Of a DNA stretch of 64,000 bases, positions 1 through 10,541 are shown one piece after another (position 1 is the first letter of the stretch; every line of letters begins with the position of its first letter). The position numbers and the translations under genes were made by a program. This stretch comes from Plotosus lineatus (taxonomy: Eukaryota; Chordata; Actinopteri; Siluriformes; Plotosidae). The stretch spans positions 10,806,001-10,870,000 of the forward strand of contig CM045751.1 in NCBI GenBank assembly GCA_024760905.1, in the 5' to 3' direction. A model generated the notes under the pieces. It was given only the letters and a program-made list of their open reading frames with translations. It searched no databases and was not told where the DNA came from.

Positions 1-344
1 CTGCCAAAAAATAAATAAATAAATAATTATGAGAGGCACACACTTGCCTGCACCAAAAAAAATATAATCGGGCATATTGCGATTGGTGGACATCTATGAA
101 CCAAAACCTTACCCTGTTAAATATAACTACTGGCAAAATACGGTCATTAGTTCTTATCAGGTCTATCAAACTGGTGCTCTGCAAATTTGTGATAAGTCTG
201 TCCTTTAGTCTGCTGTGTAAACATACCAACCAAAACAAACATCGAATTGAGCAGAAACTGCCCAAGGCTTAGATTAATGTTGGAAGATTTTGCAATGTCA
301 TTTAAAAACACCACCACCGACATATCACTATAACACACACTTTC
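1..344. other. AT-rich intronic sequence, no gene seen
   Basis: Nothing recognisable beyond A-rich tracts. If the gene at 9612-10457 is myo9a, this lies in its second intron. Confidence 0.5.
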
Positions 345-447
345 CTTCACGATTTCCCTATTTTTTTTTTTTTTGATGAATATTTTTGAAAAACCCAAGA
401 TGCACTGAAGCCACAGAAACTGAAGCACAAAGTAGCGAGGGATCTCT
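345..447. repeat. MITE family M1, one-end fragment
   Basis: The poly-T run, the GATGAATATTT stretch, the ATGCACTGAAGC motif and the terminal AGTAGCGAGGGATCTCT match the right end of the complete M1 copies at 2702-3217 and 48451-49707. Only this end is present. Confidence 0.6.
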
Positions 448-502
448 ATCTATCTATCTATATATATATATATATATGTACACACACATACATACACACA
501 CA
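448..502. repeat. Compound microsatellite (ATCT)n(TA)n(CA)n
   Basis: Tandem CTAT units run into TA dinucleotides and then CACACATA units, directly between the M1 fragment and a SINE. Confidence 0.85.
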
Positions 503-503
503 G

Positions 504-868
504 GGAGGGGCAGTGGTGGTCTAGTGGTATAGGGCACTGGATCGCTGATCCAAAAGGTTGGGGGTTCAAGTCCCACTCTCCACAAGGTTGTCACTGTCCG
601 CCCCAGTGCAGCTAACTGGGTTATCAAAGGCGGGCCAGGTCTCTCACTGTCTATGGTGAGAGGCATGTAAAAGAACCATTGCTGACTTTCGTAAAGAGTA
701 GCTGCAAAATCGTCAGTGTGTTTCTGTCCCTTGCTAAAAAGGGTTGTGACAGGAAGGGCATCCGACGTAAAAACCTCTGCCAAATCAAACGTGCGAATCA
801 GACGATTCGCTGTGGTGACTCCCGAGTAAAAGGTAAAAAGCCGAAAGGAAGACAGAGACATATATACA
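504..868 (+). mobile_element. tRNA-derived SINE-A, full length, tail type I
   Basis: This is the reference copy of a SINE family found about sixteen times in the window. The tRNA-like head has an A-box-like GTGGTCTAGTGG and a B-box-like GGTTCAAGTCC. The body carries the family signature AGTGCAGCTAACTGGGTTAT. The 3' part (from about 735) ends in ATTCGCTGTGGTGACTCC and GCCGAAAGGAAGA, which resembles the 3' end of the RTE-type LINEs at 15497-15540 and 31920-31968. By analogy with other SINEs the head would be transcribed by RNA polymerase III and the tail recognised by the LINE enzyme; this is inference. Confidence 0.8.
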
Positions 869-920
869 CACATACAGGGATATATTATTATTTTATATAA
901 ATATATATATTTATTTATTT

Positions 921-1145
921 ATGGGGCAGCGGTGGCCTGGTGGTAAGGTGCTGAATCACTGATCCTATGGTTGTAGGTTCAAGCCCCATTATCAGCGGGT
1001 TGTCACTGCCCCCCCCCAGTGCAGCTAACTGGGTTATCAAAGGCCAGTTATGTCTCTCATAGTCTATGGTGAGAAGTTCATGTAAAAGAACCATTGCTGA
1101 CTTTCGTAATGCGTAGCTGCAAAGCCATTAGCGTGTTTCTGGACT
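921..1145 (+). mobile_element. SINE-A copy lacking a 3' tail
   Basis: Head GGGGCAGCGGTGGCCTGGTGG, B-box-like GGTTCAAGCCCC and the body signature AGTGCAGCTAACTGGGTTAT are clear. Similarity stops after GTGTTTCTGGA, before either tail type. Confidence 0.75.
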
Positions 1146-2184
1146 AACTAAAGGCTCTGGAAATCTCTTCTTGAGATGAGAAAAGCATCCATCATATCAG
1201 CTGTGATAAATGCTAATTACAGCTTTATCACTACAATACATGTAAAACACAGCATTAAATCACACCAATCTGAGGCTTATCTTAAATAAAAACAGGATGC
1301 AACTCAATACAACCAAATCTGCAACAACAAAGCAGATCCAAGATCAGGAAGTGAAGAGACAAAACAGACTGTAGAGACAGCAACCATCTTTAATGGAGCG
1401 GATTGCAAACCCGAATTTAATGCCTTTAGTTCAATGCCTGAATCCATCAGATGAGGTGGAGCAGAAAAGACACTAAATCTGAGACATGAAATGAGCACAA
1501 GTTTTACTTTAAAATCAATGCTTTATACATCAAGCCCTTCAGACTCAATCATGAACTCTGTACTCTGCTAGATTGACTGGCTAGTTGGGCATTATCCCGT
1601 ATTTAGAGAAGAACTCTCCAGTGTTAGCACTTTATTACTGTCAAGTATGAAATGGTAAGCTTCCTTTGAAAGTTTTCCTTCATGGGAAACTCCTTTTTGC
1701 CTTCATCGCTTAAAAAGGGAGGGGAGAGAAAGCAGGTGAGGGGAGAAGGATCACGGATTTAATGTACAGTGAGAACAGAAATAAACAGGTTTGGTAAATG
1801 CTGAACATATAAATGTATATCCTTGACAAAAAGTTATATGCAACATTTTGCATGTAAAAACCAGCCAAATACATGTAGTTCTGTCCATTATTTCCAATCA
1901 AAATACTTTGAAGTGCAAGTTGTGTTTTTTTTTTTTTTTTAAAGAAAGAGCTAAGCAAATGTAAACAAACAAATAAACATAAGGGATACCAGCTTACTGA
2001 CTCAAAGATCACCGTCTGTGTACATAAAATGTGTGACGTCCTTGAGGGCTTTGTATTTTTGTGAATGAAAGTCAATGACGGATTTGGAAACTCACCCGGC
2101 AAGTTCTCAAAACACTTCTATACCTGGTTACTGGTGAAAAATTGAGAAATGAGTAACTACGGTTCTGTTTTGGCATGAGAATCT
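1146..2184. other. Intronic, nothing recognised
   Basis: No coding pattern or repeat was recognised. A poly-T tract lies at 1925-1940. Confidence 0.4.
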
Positions 2185-2294
2185 TTTTCCTTTCGGCTGT
2201 TCCCTTTCAGGGGTCGCTACAGCGAATGATCTGCCTCCATCTTCAAAGTCATATTAAATGATTTGCACGTTTGATTTGGCATAGGTTTTTATGC
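2185..2294 (-). mobile_element. SINE-A 3' fragment with an extended LINE-like tail
   Basis: On the minus strand the SINE-A segment (CCAAATCAAACGTGC) is followed by about 20 unrelated bases, then GATGGAGGCAGATCATTCGC, GCGACCCCTGAA and AACAGCCGAAAGGAAAAA. This is closer to the RTE-type LINE 3' end (coding for RWRQ-I-CGDP in that LINE) than to the SINE tail. It looks like a SINE body joined to a longer piece of LINE 3' end. Confidence 0.6.
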
Positions 2295-2299
2295 ACACC

Positions 2300-2322
2300 C
2301 ACACACACACACACACACACTT
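2300..2322. repeat. (CA)n microsatellite
   Basis: Uninterrupted CA dinucleotides abutting the SINE fragment. Confidence 0.9.
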
Positions 2323-2466
2323 TAATCAGTTGTAGTGCGCATAATGTGATTCAAGGTCTTTAGGAAGATGACGAGACCATTCTGGCCCGTATAGACCTCA
2401 TCCAAATATGACCTCTGTCTGTGAGTTGGTTTTACCATTGCTGCTCTCAGCCCTTCATTTCAGGTA

Positions 2467-2658
2467 CAACCCCTCACTTTCCACAGTTAATTGGGACCGG
2501 GATCCCCCCTGTGAGCACCGAAATTTGTGAAGTAGGATCATCCCCCACCCTCGACTGACGTATATGTACATGTGTATATCATATCAATAAATACATATCC
2601 AATGCTATAAATGCTTACAATAACAAATATTCAAAAATAATGCACAAGATGTAAAAAA

Positions 2659-2689
<31 letters not shown>

Positions 2690-3537
2690 CACATACATGT
2701 ACAGGGATCCCTCACTTTCCGCGGTTAATTGGGACCAAAAACCAAAATCCTCACATGACCATCGAAATCTGCGAAGTAGGATCACCCCCCCACACCTGAC
2801 GTGTACGTTCCTGCATGTGTGTATATATCAATAAATACATATTCAACACTATAAATGCTTATAATAACAATTATTCAAGTAATAACATAAGATGTAAATA
2901 AAAATATAAATACACACATATGGTATTGCATGAGAAGACGACGACACACATACGTGCAGATGTGCGTGCACACACATGCAACAATGTAACTCGTTTTGGT
3001 GGGAGGTTTTGGGTTGTTTTTTGTTGTGTGTTGGTTTAGGGGTGGTTTTTTGCACAATTGCCCTTGTTTTTGTGGCATTTTCCTTAACTATTTCCCCTAT
3101 TCTTCCTTAATTTCCTTATTTTTTGATTTGATGAATATTTATTTATTTATTAATTTTTTTAAACCGCGATGCACTCAAGCTGCCTGAATTGAAGCACGAA
3201 GTAGCGAGGAATTCCTGTACATACATACAGATGCATGTGCACGCACTCAGATGTGCACCTCACAACAATGTAACTAGTTTTGATGGGAGATTTTGGGGGG
3301 TTTTGTTGTTTTGTGTTTGTTTAGGGGTTTTTTTTTTTGGCATAATTGGCCTTGTTTTTGTGACATTTTCCAGAACTTTGTTCCCCTATTCTTCCTTAAA
3401 TTTCTTTAAAAAAAATTATTTTTTAATCCGATGAATATTAAAAAAAAAAGAAAAAAAAAAAAGAAAGAAAAAAAAAAAAAAAAACACGATGCACTGAATC
3501 TGCAGGAATTGAAGCGTGAAGTAGCGAGGGATCTCTG
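2467..3537. mobile_element. MITE M1, older copy interrupted by a younger M1
   Basis: The left half (2467-2700) begins after TA with CAACCCCTCACTTTCC. The right half (3220-3537) resumes with CATACATACAGATGCATGTG and ends GCGAGGGATCTCTG before TA. Between them sits a complete second M1 copy (2702-3217). The two halves join into one M1 order: TTAATTGGGACC, then ATAAATGCTT, AATGTAACTAG, GATGAATATT, then the second end. Confidence 0.65.
2702..3217. mobile_element. MITE M1, complete copy with TA flanks
   Basis: It begins CAGGGATCCCTCACTTTCCG and ends GTAGCGAGGAATTCCTG, with TA on both sides (2700-2701, 3218-3219). Terminal inverted repeats are about 12 bp and imperfect. No coding capacity is seen. 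TA target duplication points to Tc1/mariner-type mobilisation. Its interior holds the intact TTCCTTAATTTCC site that is occupied by another element in the 48451-49707 copy. Confidence 0.7.
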
Positions 3538-5384
3538 TACTGTATTTGATTTCTTTCCTTATGGTACTTCATTAAGCCAACACTTCATTAATAATGCTTA
3601 AAAAATGTGTTACTGTTTATTTTTGTTTAATATTTAGCCTCATGAGAGGCATGACAGAAAACGATCATCCCGGATGCATTGGGATACCCTGGGTTCGTGG
3701 GGCAGCATGCTTTCTTTGCTCTGTAAAATCACCCTTTTACTTACCAGTTAAAAGACTCAGCTGACGGTCATGTGTCTCTATGGAATCACACTTTTCTCTT
3801 TGCCTGGTACAATTTATGTACGTGTTAAAGAGGTCATGAACGGACAAACAAGAAACAGTGAGCACTGAATGTGTCTAAATACTGTACTTTATATCCACTT
3901 CATCACACCCTACCAGCACCACCAGAGAGATCTTACTGTTCATCCTGCGCCAGGCTTCATCTGTGTCCTCTTGTGCTCGCTTCACAGCAGGCGAGACAAG
4001 ACGTTCCAAGAAAACAGAACAGGATTTACTTTGTCACGCTGCTGCAGGCTGAACAGCACAATTCATAAGCACCCAATAATCGTACACAAAAGCATGCACG
4101 CCTTTCCATGAAGAATCGCACGAACGGTGATGTCTGACTATTAGTACAATTTGAAAAAGCCACAGGAGCAAACAAAGACGCTTTTGACGCAGCCATTCAC
4201 CAAAGCGTCTGACGGACACAATGCTCAATGTAAATTTCTAGCTCGTTTTAAGGTTTTTAAACAGTTGATTGATGCTTACTAGCTTCTCTTGTGTTCTCTG
4301 TACACAGTGCTGTGTGGTCTTCCAGAGAAAAGATCTGTCTGGAACCACACCAAGAACAGCAGGAATTCCATCTGGATGAGGAGAACACCATGAACTCTTC
4401 TGACCAGATAAAAGTTCATATAATGAGCCCGGAAAGCAAATGCTACAGTAAGCAATGATAACAAATGTAAATCAAAATCATAGCTGATTTCTGAATATAC
4501 TGCACACTGGATGCACAAGTGCCGCGTTAATTACACTATCAAGGCTGAGGATTTTTCATCAGTGATGATGATAAGACTGTTACTGTCAAGTGCCCTCAAG
4601 TACCTTCTAAAACAGCACAACTGATTTTCTCGCACCAACTCCTCAGGTCACATGATACTCAAATCCTTTGGCATTGATAGATTCCAAGGAAACTCAATTA
4701 TCATGTACAGCACATCCTCTGATTCATGCGGCTTCATCCAGCACTGGCAGTAATTCACATTAATTCCATTACTTGGTTTTCAAAAAAAATGCAGGCAGAC
4801 ATAAGACTTTATCATGAGCGGTGAAGCCATCATGAACCCATCTATCCTCCAGAAAGACCAAGACAGAATCTCCCAGATATTATTCATATATTGAACATAA
4901 GTGATGAGATGGTCTCTGTTCTTTGAAAAATTAATGGACCCAAGAACATAGCGCATAAAAATACTCGTGGATTAGCAGCAGCCCTGAAAGTCACTGGCAC
5001 GTAATTTAAATTTAGCCAATGGCTGAGAGCTTTTGTTTCTTCCTTCTGCTGATTGATTGAGATGTGTCCGCCTCTTTTTTTTTCCTCCTTTGTGCACAAG
5101 TTATCAACGCAACTGCTTGAATTGTGAATTCACATTTTTGAGTGTTTTGAATGATTATTTAAGTGCTATGATGTCACTCAAACACCCTGCATCTTCTCGA
5201 GCTTCTGGTAAGGAGCCTCAGCGCTTTGTTTATTCACAAATACTATCACAGTCTAAAATTAAAACGCTTTTCCCAAACCATTACTACATTTTACTGCATT
5301 ATTACTGTATTAATGAGTAAGACTGGCTATAGAATGTGATGATCAAGAAGCATATTTTAGCACATGTAATATCATACATGGGGT
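3538..5384. other. Intronic, nothing recognised
   Basis: No exon-like coding or known repeat was recognised on either strand; only short A/T runs. Confidence 0.4.
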
Positions 5385-5473
5385 TTTAAAACCGCATCAA
5401 TAATCCCGGATTTTCAAGATCCGCGGGAAGGGGCGGAACATAAACCCTGCGAAAAACGGGGGATTACTGTATG
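5385..5473. repeat. End fragment of a TA-type MITE
   Basis: The stretch reads CGAAAAACGGGGGATTACTG followed by TA, with a CCGCGGGAAGGGGCGGAAC core. This resembles the end of a palindromic mariner-like MITE (reverse complement starts CAGTAATCCCCCG). Only one end is clear. Confidence 0.4.
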
Positions 5474-5865
5474 CCCTGAGAGGGTTTTATAGCACACAAT
5501 CGATCTAGTTACTACGTTTTACTAATTAAAAAAAATGGTCACTACAATTTGTAATTCACTTGTAGTTAGTGTTGCGTAAGAGTCATTAACAGTCAGCAGC
5601 ATCTCCACCTTCCTGAAAGAAACTGCTCACAGACTGCTGAATTGCAATACTGGAGGCTCTGATATTGGATGAAATTCTGCAAGACATTTATTCAGAGGAC
5701 ACATTTTCATTGTTAATAAACAGCAATTCCTTTATTAAAACTCTGTCGATTCTGTAGGTTTTTATTATTCTCTCTTATTATACTTTATGAAGCTCTCCTA
5801 AAACAGTCATGTACAATCTGGCCACCTTAACCATATGCAAGAGCGAAAGCACTCACGTCTTAAAT

Positions 5866-6073
5866 CAGTGGTTCTCAACCTTTTTTTTACTCCTGCACGT
5901 GTAAAAAGATTTTGCTCCGACCTTGCACCCCCTACATTTTATACTTTGTTCAAGGATAAAGGATGCAGAATCAAACTAAATTTTATCAAAAGATGATATT
6001 TATTTCAAAAGCTACAGCCCTGCTTCTCACATCCCCTGGAATGATGTCTCTCACCCCTGGTTGGGAACCCCTG
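5866..6073. mobile_element. hAT-type MITE with 8-bp target duplication
   Basis: It starts CAGTGGTTCTCAACC and ends GGTTGGGAACCCCTG, the imperfect inverted ends of hAT elements. It is flanked by identical 8-bp repeats TCTTAAAT (5858-5865 and 6074-6081). It is 208 bp long and non-coding, so it would depend on a transposase supplied in trans. Confidence 0.85.
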
Positions 6074-6081
6074 TCTTAAAT

Positions 6082-7857
6082 GAAGTGTCTTTCATTTTAT
6101 TTATCAATTAAATCTTCATAACTGTTTATAAATTTTGCAATAAATGTACTTTTACATAAACCTAAGATCTGACTTGCAGTTGGGAAGGCCTGTCCGATCT
6201 GCTGGTGCTTCTTGTGACCAATCAGAATCGAGAGCTCAGCAAGGCTTTGGAAAACAGAGAAAAGTAAATGTCTGCACTTACAACCATCTGCAGTTTTCAT
6301 ACACAGAGATCTGAAGGATACGACTTTAACATAATCCTAACTTTAGAAGCCAAGAACCAACCATTATGGGGGGGGGGGGGGGGTTGTCCAAAAAACATCT
6401 TTACGTTTTGAAAGCTTCCTCGTGTCATGTAAAAATGCCGAGACAGTTTGGGACTTTTAACAAACAAATACATACTTCAACTGTATAAAATTATGTTTGT
6501 CATGTGCTAAAGGCACGTTCCATTTCCTTACTAATTATTCAACTGATAAAAGGCACAACGTTTTTCAGGAATAATCAGTAAAAATAGTTTTCACTTTCAA
6601 GTCACCGCACATGCAGCGAGATCATCAAGCATGATTCATCACTTTAAAAGTTCACTCCATGAACACAACCCAGCTTTTTCATGGAATATTTTAACTCCTC
6701 ACTCATTTCTTAATCAGTGATGACACAGTGGTTAGGGAACTGAAATCCTCGAGCACACAAACGTGCACCAAATCCTGAATTACCAAAGGACTCTGGGTAA
6801 TTGTATAAGACTCAGAGACCATTATTTATTCCTGTGACTCACGAAACTACCTCTGAATTATCACAGCTATTCAACAGACACAGGTCCAGGATGGTGTGCC
6901 AGAAACTCACAGAATTTGAGAGTCGCGCACACACACACGCCGTTGTAGCTTGCTACAGTCTTCTTTCTAAAATAGCAGGGTTGTCCGGATATGACAAAGT
7001 GCTTCAATTAAAGGCTTTAGCATTTGTGCAACTCAAAAAAAAAAAAAAAAAAGCATAATACATCCGCTCCACCTATAAACATCGGAACAAAGCAGTGTCA
7101 CAGGGTATAATTCCACAGCACTCAGAAGAACATCACCTCCAAAACAGTCCATTTAAGATATTTATGATTTCAAGTTAAACAGTATCATGAAGTTATGGAC
7201 TGTTAACAATGCAAGAAATCGTTGATAAACAGCGATCCATTTCAGTATATTGAACCAAGTCTATGAAAACCCCTCCCCAAAAAAAACAAAAAAAAAAAAA
7301 CGAAGGCAATAAACACATGAAACAATCAGGCCATTTTCCAAAGACTCGTTTCCTAAATGCCACACAACGATTATCCAGGTGTATTTGTAGGACACAAAAC
7401 TTAAAGTGCACAACAATGCAGAATTTCTTTTTTTGGTCGTCAGAGTATCAATTCTCTTCTGGAGCCCCGAGACCCAGATCTGCTCCGCAGGACATTGCAC
7501 ACAGTGTATTTGATTGGGAAACCATGATAACTCCATGGTTTCCTCATCGAACTTCAGCATCCGGCATAAATCCTGACCTTCAACAAACTGGAACACAAAC
7601 TGCACATCAGAACTCGTCAATGAGCATATCTTTGTCAGCAGGTCAAAATCATTTTGACTGAAAATATATTTGGTGATACCGGAGGACCTGCTTCAGTTGA
7701 AAGCATTTTGTATACTAACTGTGAATCTAACAGTTCAGTCAAAATCTCATACTCTTTATAATCAGCTTTTATTCATTTGTCTAATTACAGCATGGTGCAG
7801 GCAGCAGAATGGATCAACACTAAAACATACATGTACACAGTCAATTGAAAATGTCTT
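6082..7857. other. Intronic; one unrecognised ORF, homopolymers
   Basis: Contains a G run at 6367-6382, an A run at 7027-7052 and a minus-strand open frame at 7261-7620 that I do not recognise and cannot support as a gene. No other repeats seen. Confidence 0.4.
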
Positions 7858-8178
7858 TTTCTTTCGGCTGTTCCCTTTTTCTCAAGGGTTGCCACAGAGA
7901 ATCACCACATGTTTGATTTGGCATAGTTTTTTTTTTTTACGTCGGATGCCCTTCCTGACACAACCCTTTAGCAAGGGGCAGAAACACGCTGACGGCTATG
8001 CAGCTACTCTTGACAAAAGTCAGCAATGGTTCTTTTACATGAACCGCTCACCATAGACAGTGAGAGACATGGCCGGCCTTTGATAACCCAGTTAGCTCCA
8101 CCCGGGGGAGTGGGACTCGAACCCCCAACCCAAGGATCAGCGCTCCAGCTCGCTTTACCACCAGGCCACCACCGCCCG
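7858..8178 (-). mobile_element. SINE-A, tail type I
   Basis: Read on the minus strand it starts CGGGCGGTGGTGGCCTGGTGG and carries GGTTCGAGTCCC, a shortened body (GGAGCTAACTGGGTTATC) and the tail ending CAGCCGAAAGAAAAAG. The central AGTGCAGC part is altered. Confidence 0.8.
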
Positions 8179-8752
8179 AGTCATAATTTAAAATGTAACA
8201 GTGTAATATTATAAAGACTGTACATCTCGTCATAATTCAAATAATTTAAGTTTACGTTAGCTAAGCAGCATAGAATTTAGTCAGTGTCCCAAAATGACTT
8301 GTGAAAAGAAAATAATTGATTCAGTATTTAATGTGAGAAATTGCAGCGGCAGTGGTGGCCTCCCACAAGCCGATCCTGGTAATATTGCACTTTAAGAGAA
8401 TTCTGGTTAAGCTTCATTTGTGGGTGGGTGATGCTTGATGAATATGCACATATAAATCGCCAGCGTAAGGTATTTCAGAATTCCGTTTTTCTGTCCAGGA
8501 ACCAACACCCATGACTTCGCATTCCGTGCCTGATCTTACTCACACTTTAACAGCTGAATGAATAACGATCAGCACAGCTGTGTGCCAAAATCTAGGAGAA
8601 ATCCTTCATAGAGGAGATGATGTTATGGTTGATGATAACAGCAAAGCAAAGGACTAAAGCTGGCAGAGATTTTCAACAAGGACATTTGGGTGTGATGATT
8701 AGGTTTCCACAAACTTTTGACAACAGTATTTGACCATAGATGTCTGGAAATC

Positions 8753-9010
8753 AAGGGCAGCGGTAGGGTGTTGGATGACTGTGTGGGGGTGGGGGGTGGG
8801 GGGGGGCCCAAGCTGTGTGTATGCTATGTACAAGAACCATTGCTGACTTTCATAGAGCAGGCTGCATTTCCATCAGTGTGTTACTGCCGCATGATGAGGT
8901 GGCAAGCTGTCCAGAGTGTACTCTGCCCTCGCCTGGTGTCAGTAGAAATGGATTCTTGCCTCCTGGTGACCCTAATTAGAATCACACGATTCAGAACAAT
9001 GAATGAATGT
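8753..9010 (+). mobile_element. SINE-A, degraded, tail type II
   Basis: The head is degenerate (AAGGGCAGCGGTAGGGTGTTGG) and part of the body is missing, with a G-rich run instead. AAGAACCATTGCTGACTTTC and the tail-II end (GACCCTAATTAGAATCACAC, then GAATGAATG) are clear. Confidence 0.65.
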
Positions 9011-9559
9011 CTGCAAATTTTGTCCCGTCTGATTACTACTTTAGAAGAGTACAAGAACCAGTTCCTCTTCAGTCTCTCGGATGAAAAGTCCAAGTGTGTA
9101 AGTTGCTATGAGCTAAAAATCACAGTGCTGTAGGCTTTGGCTGGGCAGAACGAACAATTAGTCACCCGCTATGTGACTGAAAGCAGCTCAAGCTACCTGC
9201 GAAACTGCAGCCCGTGTGACACCCCTCCACATGCCATATTAACCAGTAAAGCACAGATATATAATCTTGCTGTGCAAACAATTCAAGCCGGTTCCCTGCA
9301 CTTGAAAAGCACTTGACAGCACTGGGGAGTTGGCGATTAACCTGATAGATTAAACATTAGCTTTAGGACAAAGCAAGTTAGTCATTGGAGGAGTTCCAAC
9401 ACTCAGGCGTCATGCTGTTTGGCTCCAGATTTCATCAGGCACTGTGTCATATCTGTTAGTATTGTTCTTTTATACTGGCAGCAGTAAGGGGGTGGGGGGT
9501 CAACACCCTGTGCTCATGTACAACGGCGGCAGCTTGCACCCACTCAAAGAAAACACACA

Positions 9560-9574
9560 CACACACACACACAC
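9560..9574. repeat. Short (CA)n just inside intron 2
   Basis: CA repeat about 35 bp downstream of the myo9a exon 2 donor (approximately 9552-9574). Confidence 0.8.
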
Positions 9575-9611
9575 GGAAAGATGATTGGGTCATAAACATC
9601 TTTGCTCTTAC

Positions 9612-10457
9612 CTCCAGCACTGGCCCAGCACCTAAAATAATCTGCTCCACCCCGCTTGCGAACCCCTTCTGACTGAGCGCTGTCAGATGATGGATGAGAA
9701 AGTTGGTGCTCTGCGTCTTCCCCGAGCCACTCTCTCCAGAGATGACGATGCACTGGTTGCGCTTTCGTTTCAGCATGGCATGGTAGGCCACGTCGGCGAC
9801 GGCATAGATGTGCGGCTCCAGCTTCCCGAGCTGGTGGTTGTCGTACATCTTGACATATTTGGGGTTGTAAATGGGCAGGAATTTAAAGGGGTTGATGGCG
9901 ACGAGGATGCTGCCTACATACGTGTAGATCTTCTCCTGCCTGTAGCGTATCCGCAGGTTCTCAAGCAACGTTTTCTCATTCAGGTCAGGCACCTTGCAAA
10001 GGTCGTCGTGGTCCTGGAGCGGCGGTGGAGGCAGGAGTCCACGCTCGACCATTCGTCGACGCTCCTCTGTCAACTGCAGCCACATGCCCACGTTGCCATA
10101 GTGGATAGAACCGTCCACATTTTTCTCACGCAGCAGGAAGCGGTAGTCCTCACTACCCGAGCGGTTTTCCAATGCAGCACGTGGCCACAGCATCATACGC
10201 TGGGCCGGGCAGTCACTCGGGTTAAGGATCCATTCCTCGCCGCCAAACTCCTTCACTTCGGCCAATACATAGCATTTGGTGCGGTCCAGCCGCAACCGAG
10301 CGATTACCTGCTCAATCACCTCAGCAGCCGTTGTTCTCTTGCGGGCCAAGACTGGGCAGTAGATGGTGCCCACGGCAATAGCCCCGGGGTAGACACGTAG
10401 CGAGAACTCTGCATCCTCGAAGCCACGGCGCCGCCCGCCAACATCGCGAATGCTCAT
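9612..10457 (-). CDS. myo9a: Unconventional myosin-IXA, first coding exon (partial CDS)
   Basis: Codes for the first 282 residues of a class IX myosin, a single-headed actin motor with a C-terminal RhoGAP domain that links actin movement to Rho inactivation. Visible here: an N-terminal Ras-associating-type domain (about residues 14-112, with [15 protein letters not shown]), then the start of the motor domain (from about 146) with [31 protein letters not shown], and the ATP-binding P-loop GESGSGKT at 241-248 followed by [17 protein letters not shown]. The start ATG (10457) has A at -3 and fits the known vertebrate N-terminus; upstream CTG-initiated extension is not needed. The exon ends in phase 0 at CTGGAG with donor GTAAGA (9611-9606). 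Later motor, IQ, zinc-finger and GAP exons must lie beyond position 1. MYO9A is preferred over MYO9B because of residue similarity and the SENP8 neighbour; which teleost duplicate it is cannot be told. Confidence 0.93.
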
Positions 10458-10477
10458 ATTGGAGCCGCACGGCCCAT
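10454..10477 (-). promoter_or_regulatory. Seven-codon uORF overlapping the myo9a start (ATGA)
   Basis: On the minus strand an ATG at 10477 opens a 7-codon frame whose TGA shares bases with the myo9a start codon (ATATGAGC). A stop-start overlap of this kind can allow re-initiation or damp translation; the effect here is inference. The same leader also contains ATGTCTTGA, a two-codon uORF. Confidence 0.6.
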
Positions 10478-10541
10478 CAGCTCTCAGCACGTGTGTGCTT
10501 CAAAAAAAGGGTCCAGAGAATGCATCAAGACATCCCAAATG
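10458..10541 (-). other. myo9a: myo9a exon 2 5' leader and splice acceptor
   Basis: The minus strand shows a pyrimidine-rich tract TTTGTTTTTTCTTTTAG ending at 10542, a strong acceptor. About 84 nt of leader then precede the ATG at 10457. This makes 9612-10541 one exon with untranslated 5' part, implying at least one upstream non-coding exon. Confidence 0.8.

Noticed and set aside
504..600. Possible tRNA gene at the SINE-A head
   Set aside because: The head occurs in many copies followed by the same body; no complete cloverleaf.
7261..7620. Minus-strand open frame of 119 codons with reasonable composition
   Set aside because: No family motif, no clear splice sites, and the 3' part is a poly-A-derived run; treated as chance.
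9687..10400. Plus-strand frame of 237 codons opposite myo9a
   Set aside because: It is the antisense shadow of the myo9a exon; the minus-strand protein is clearly conserved.
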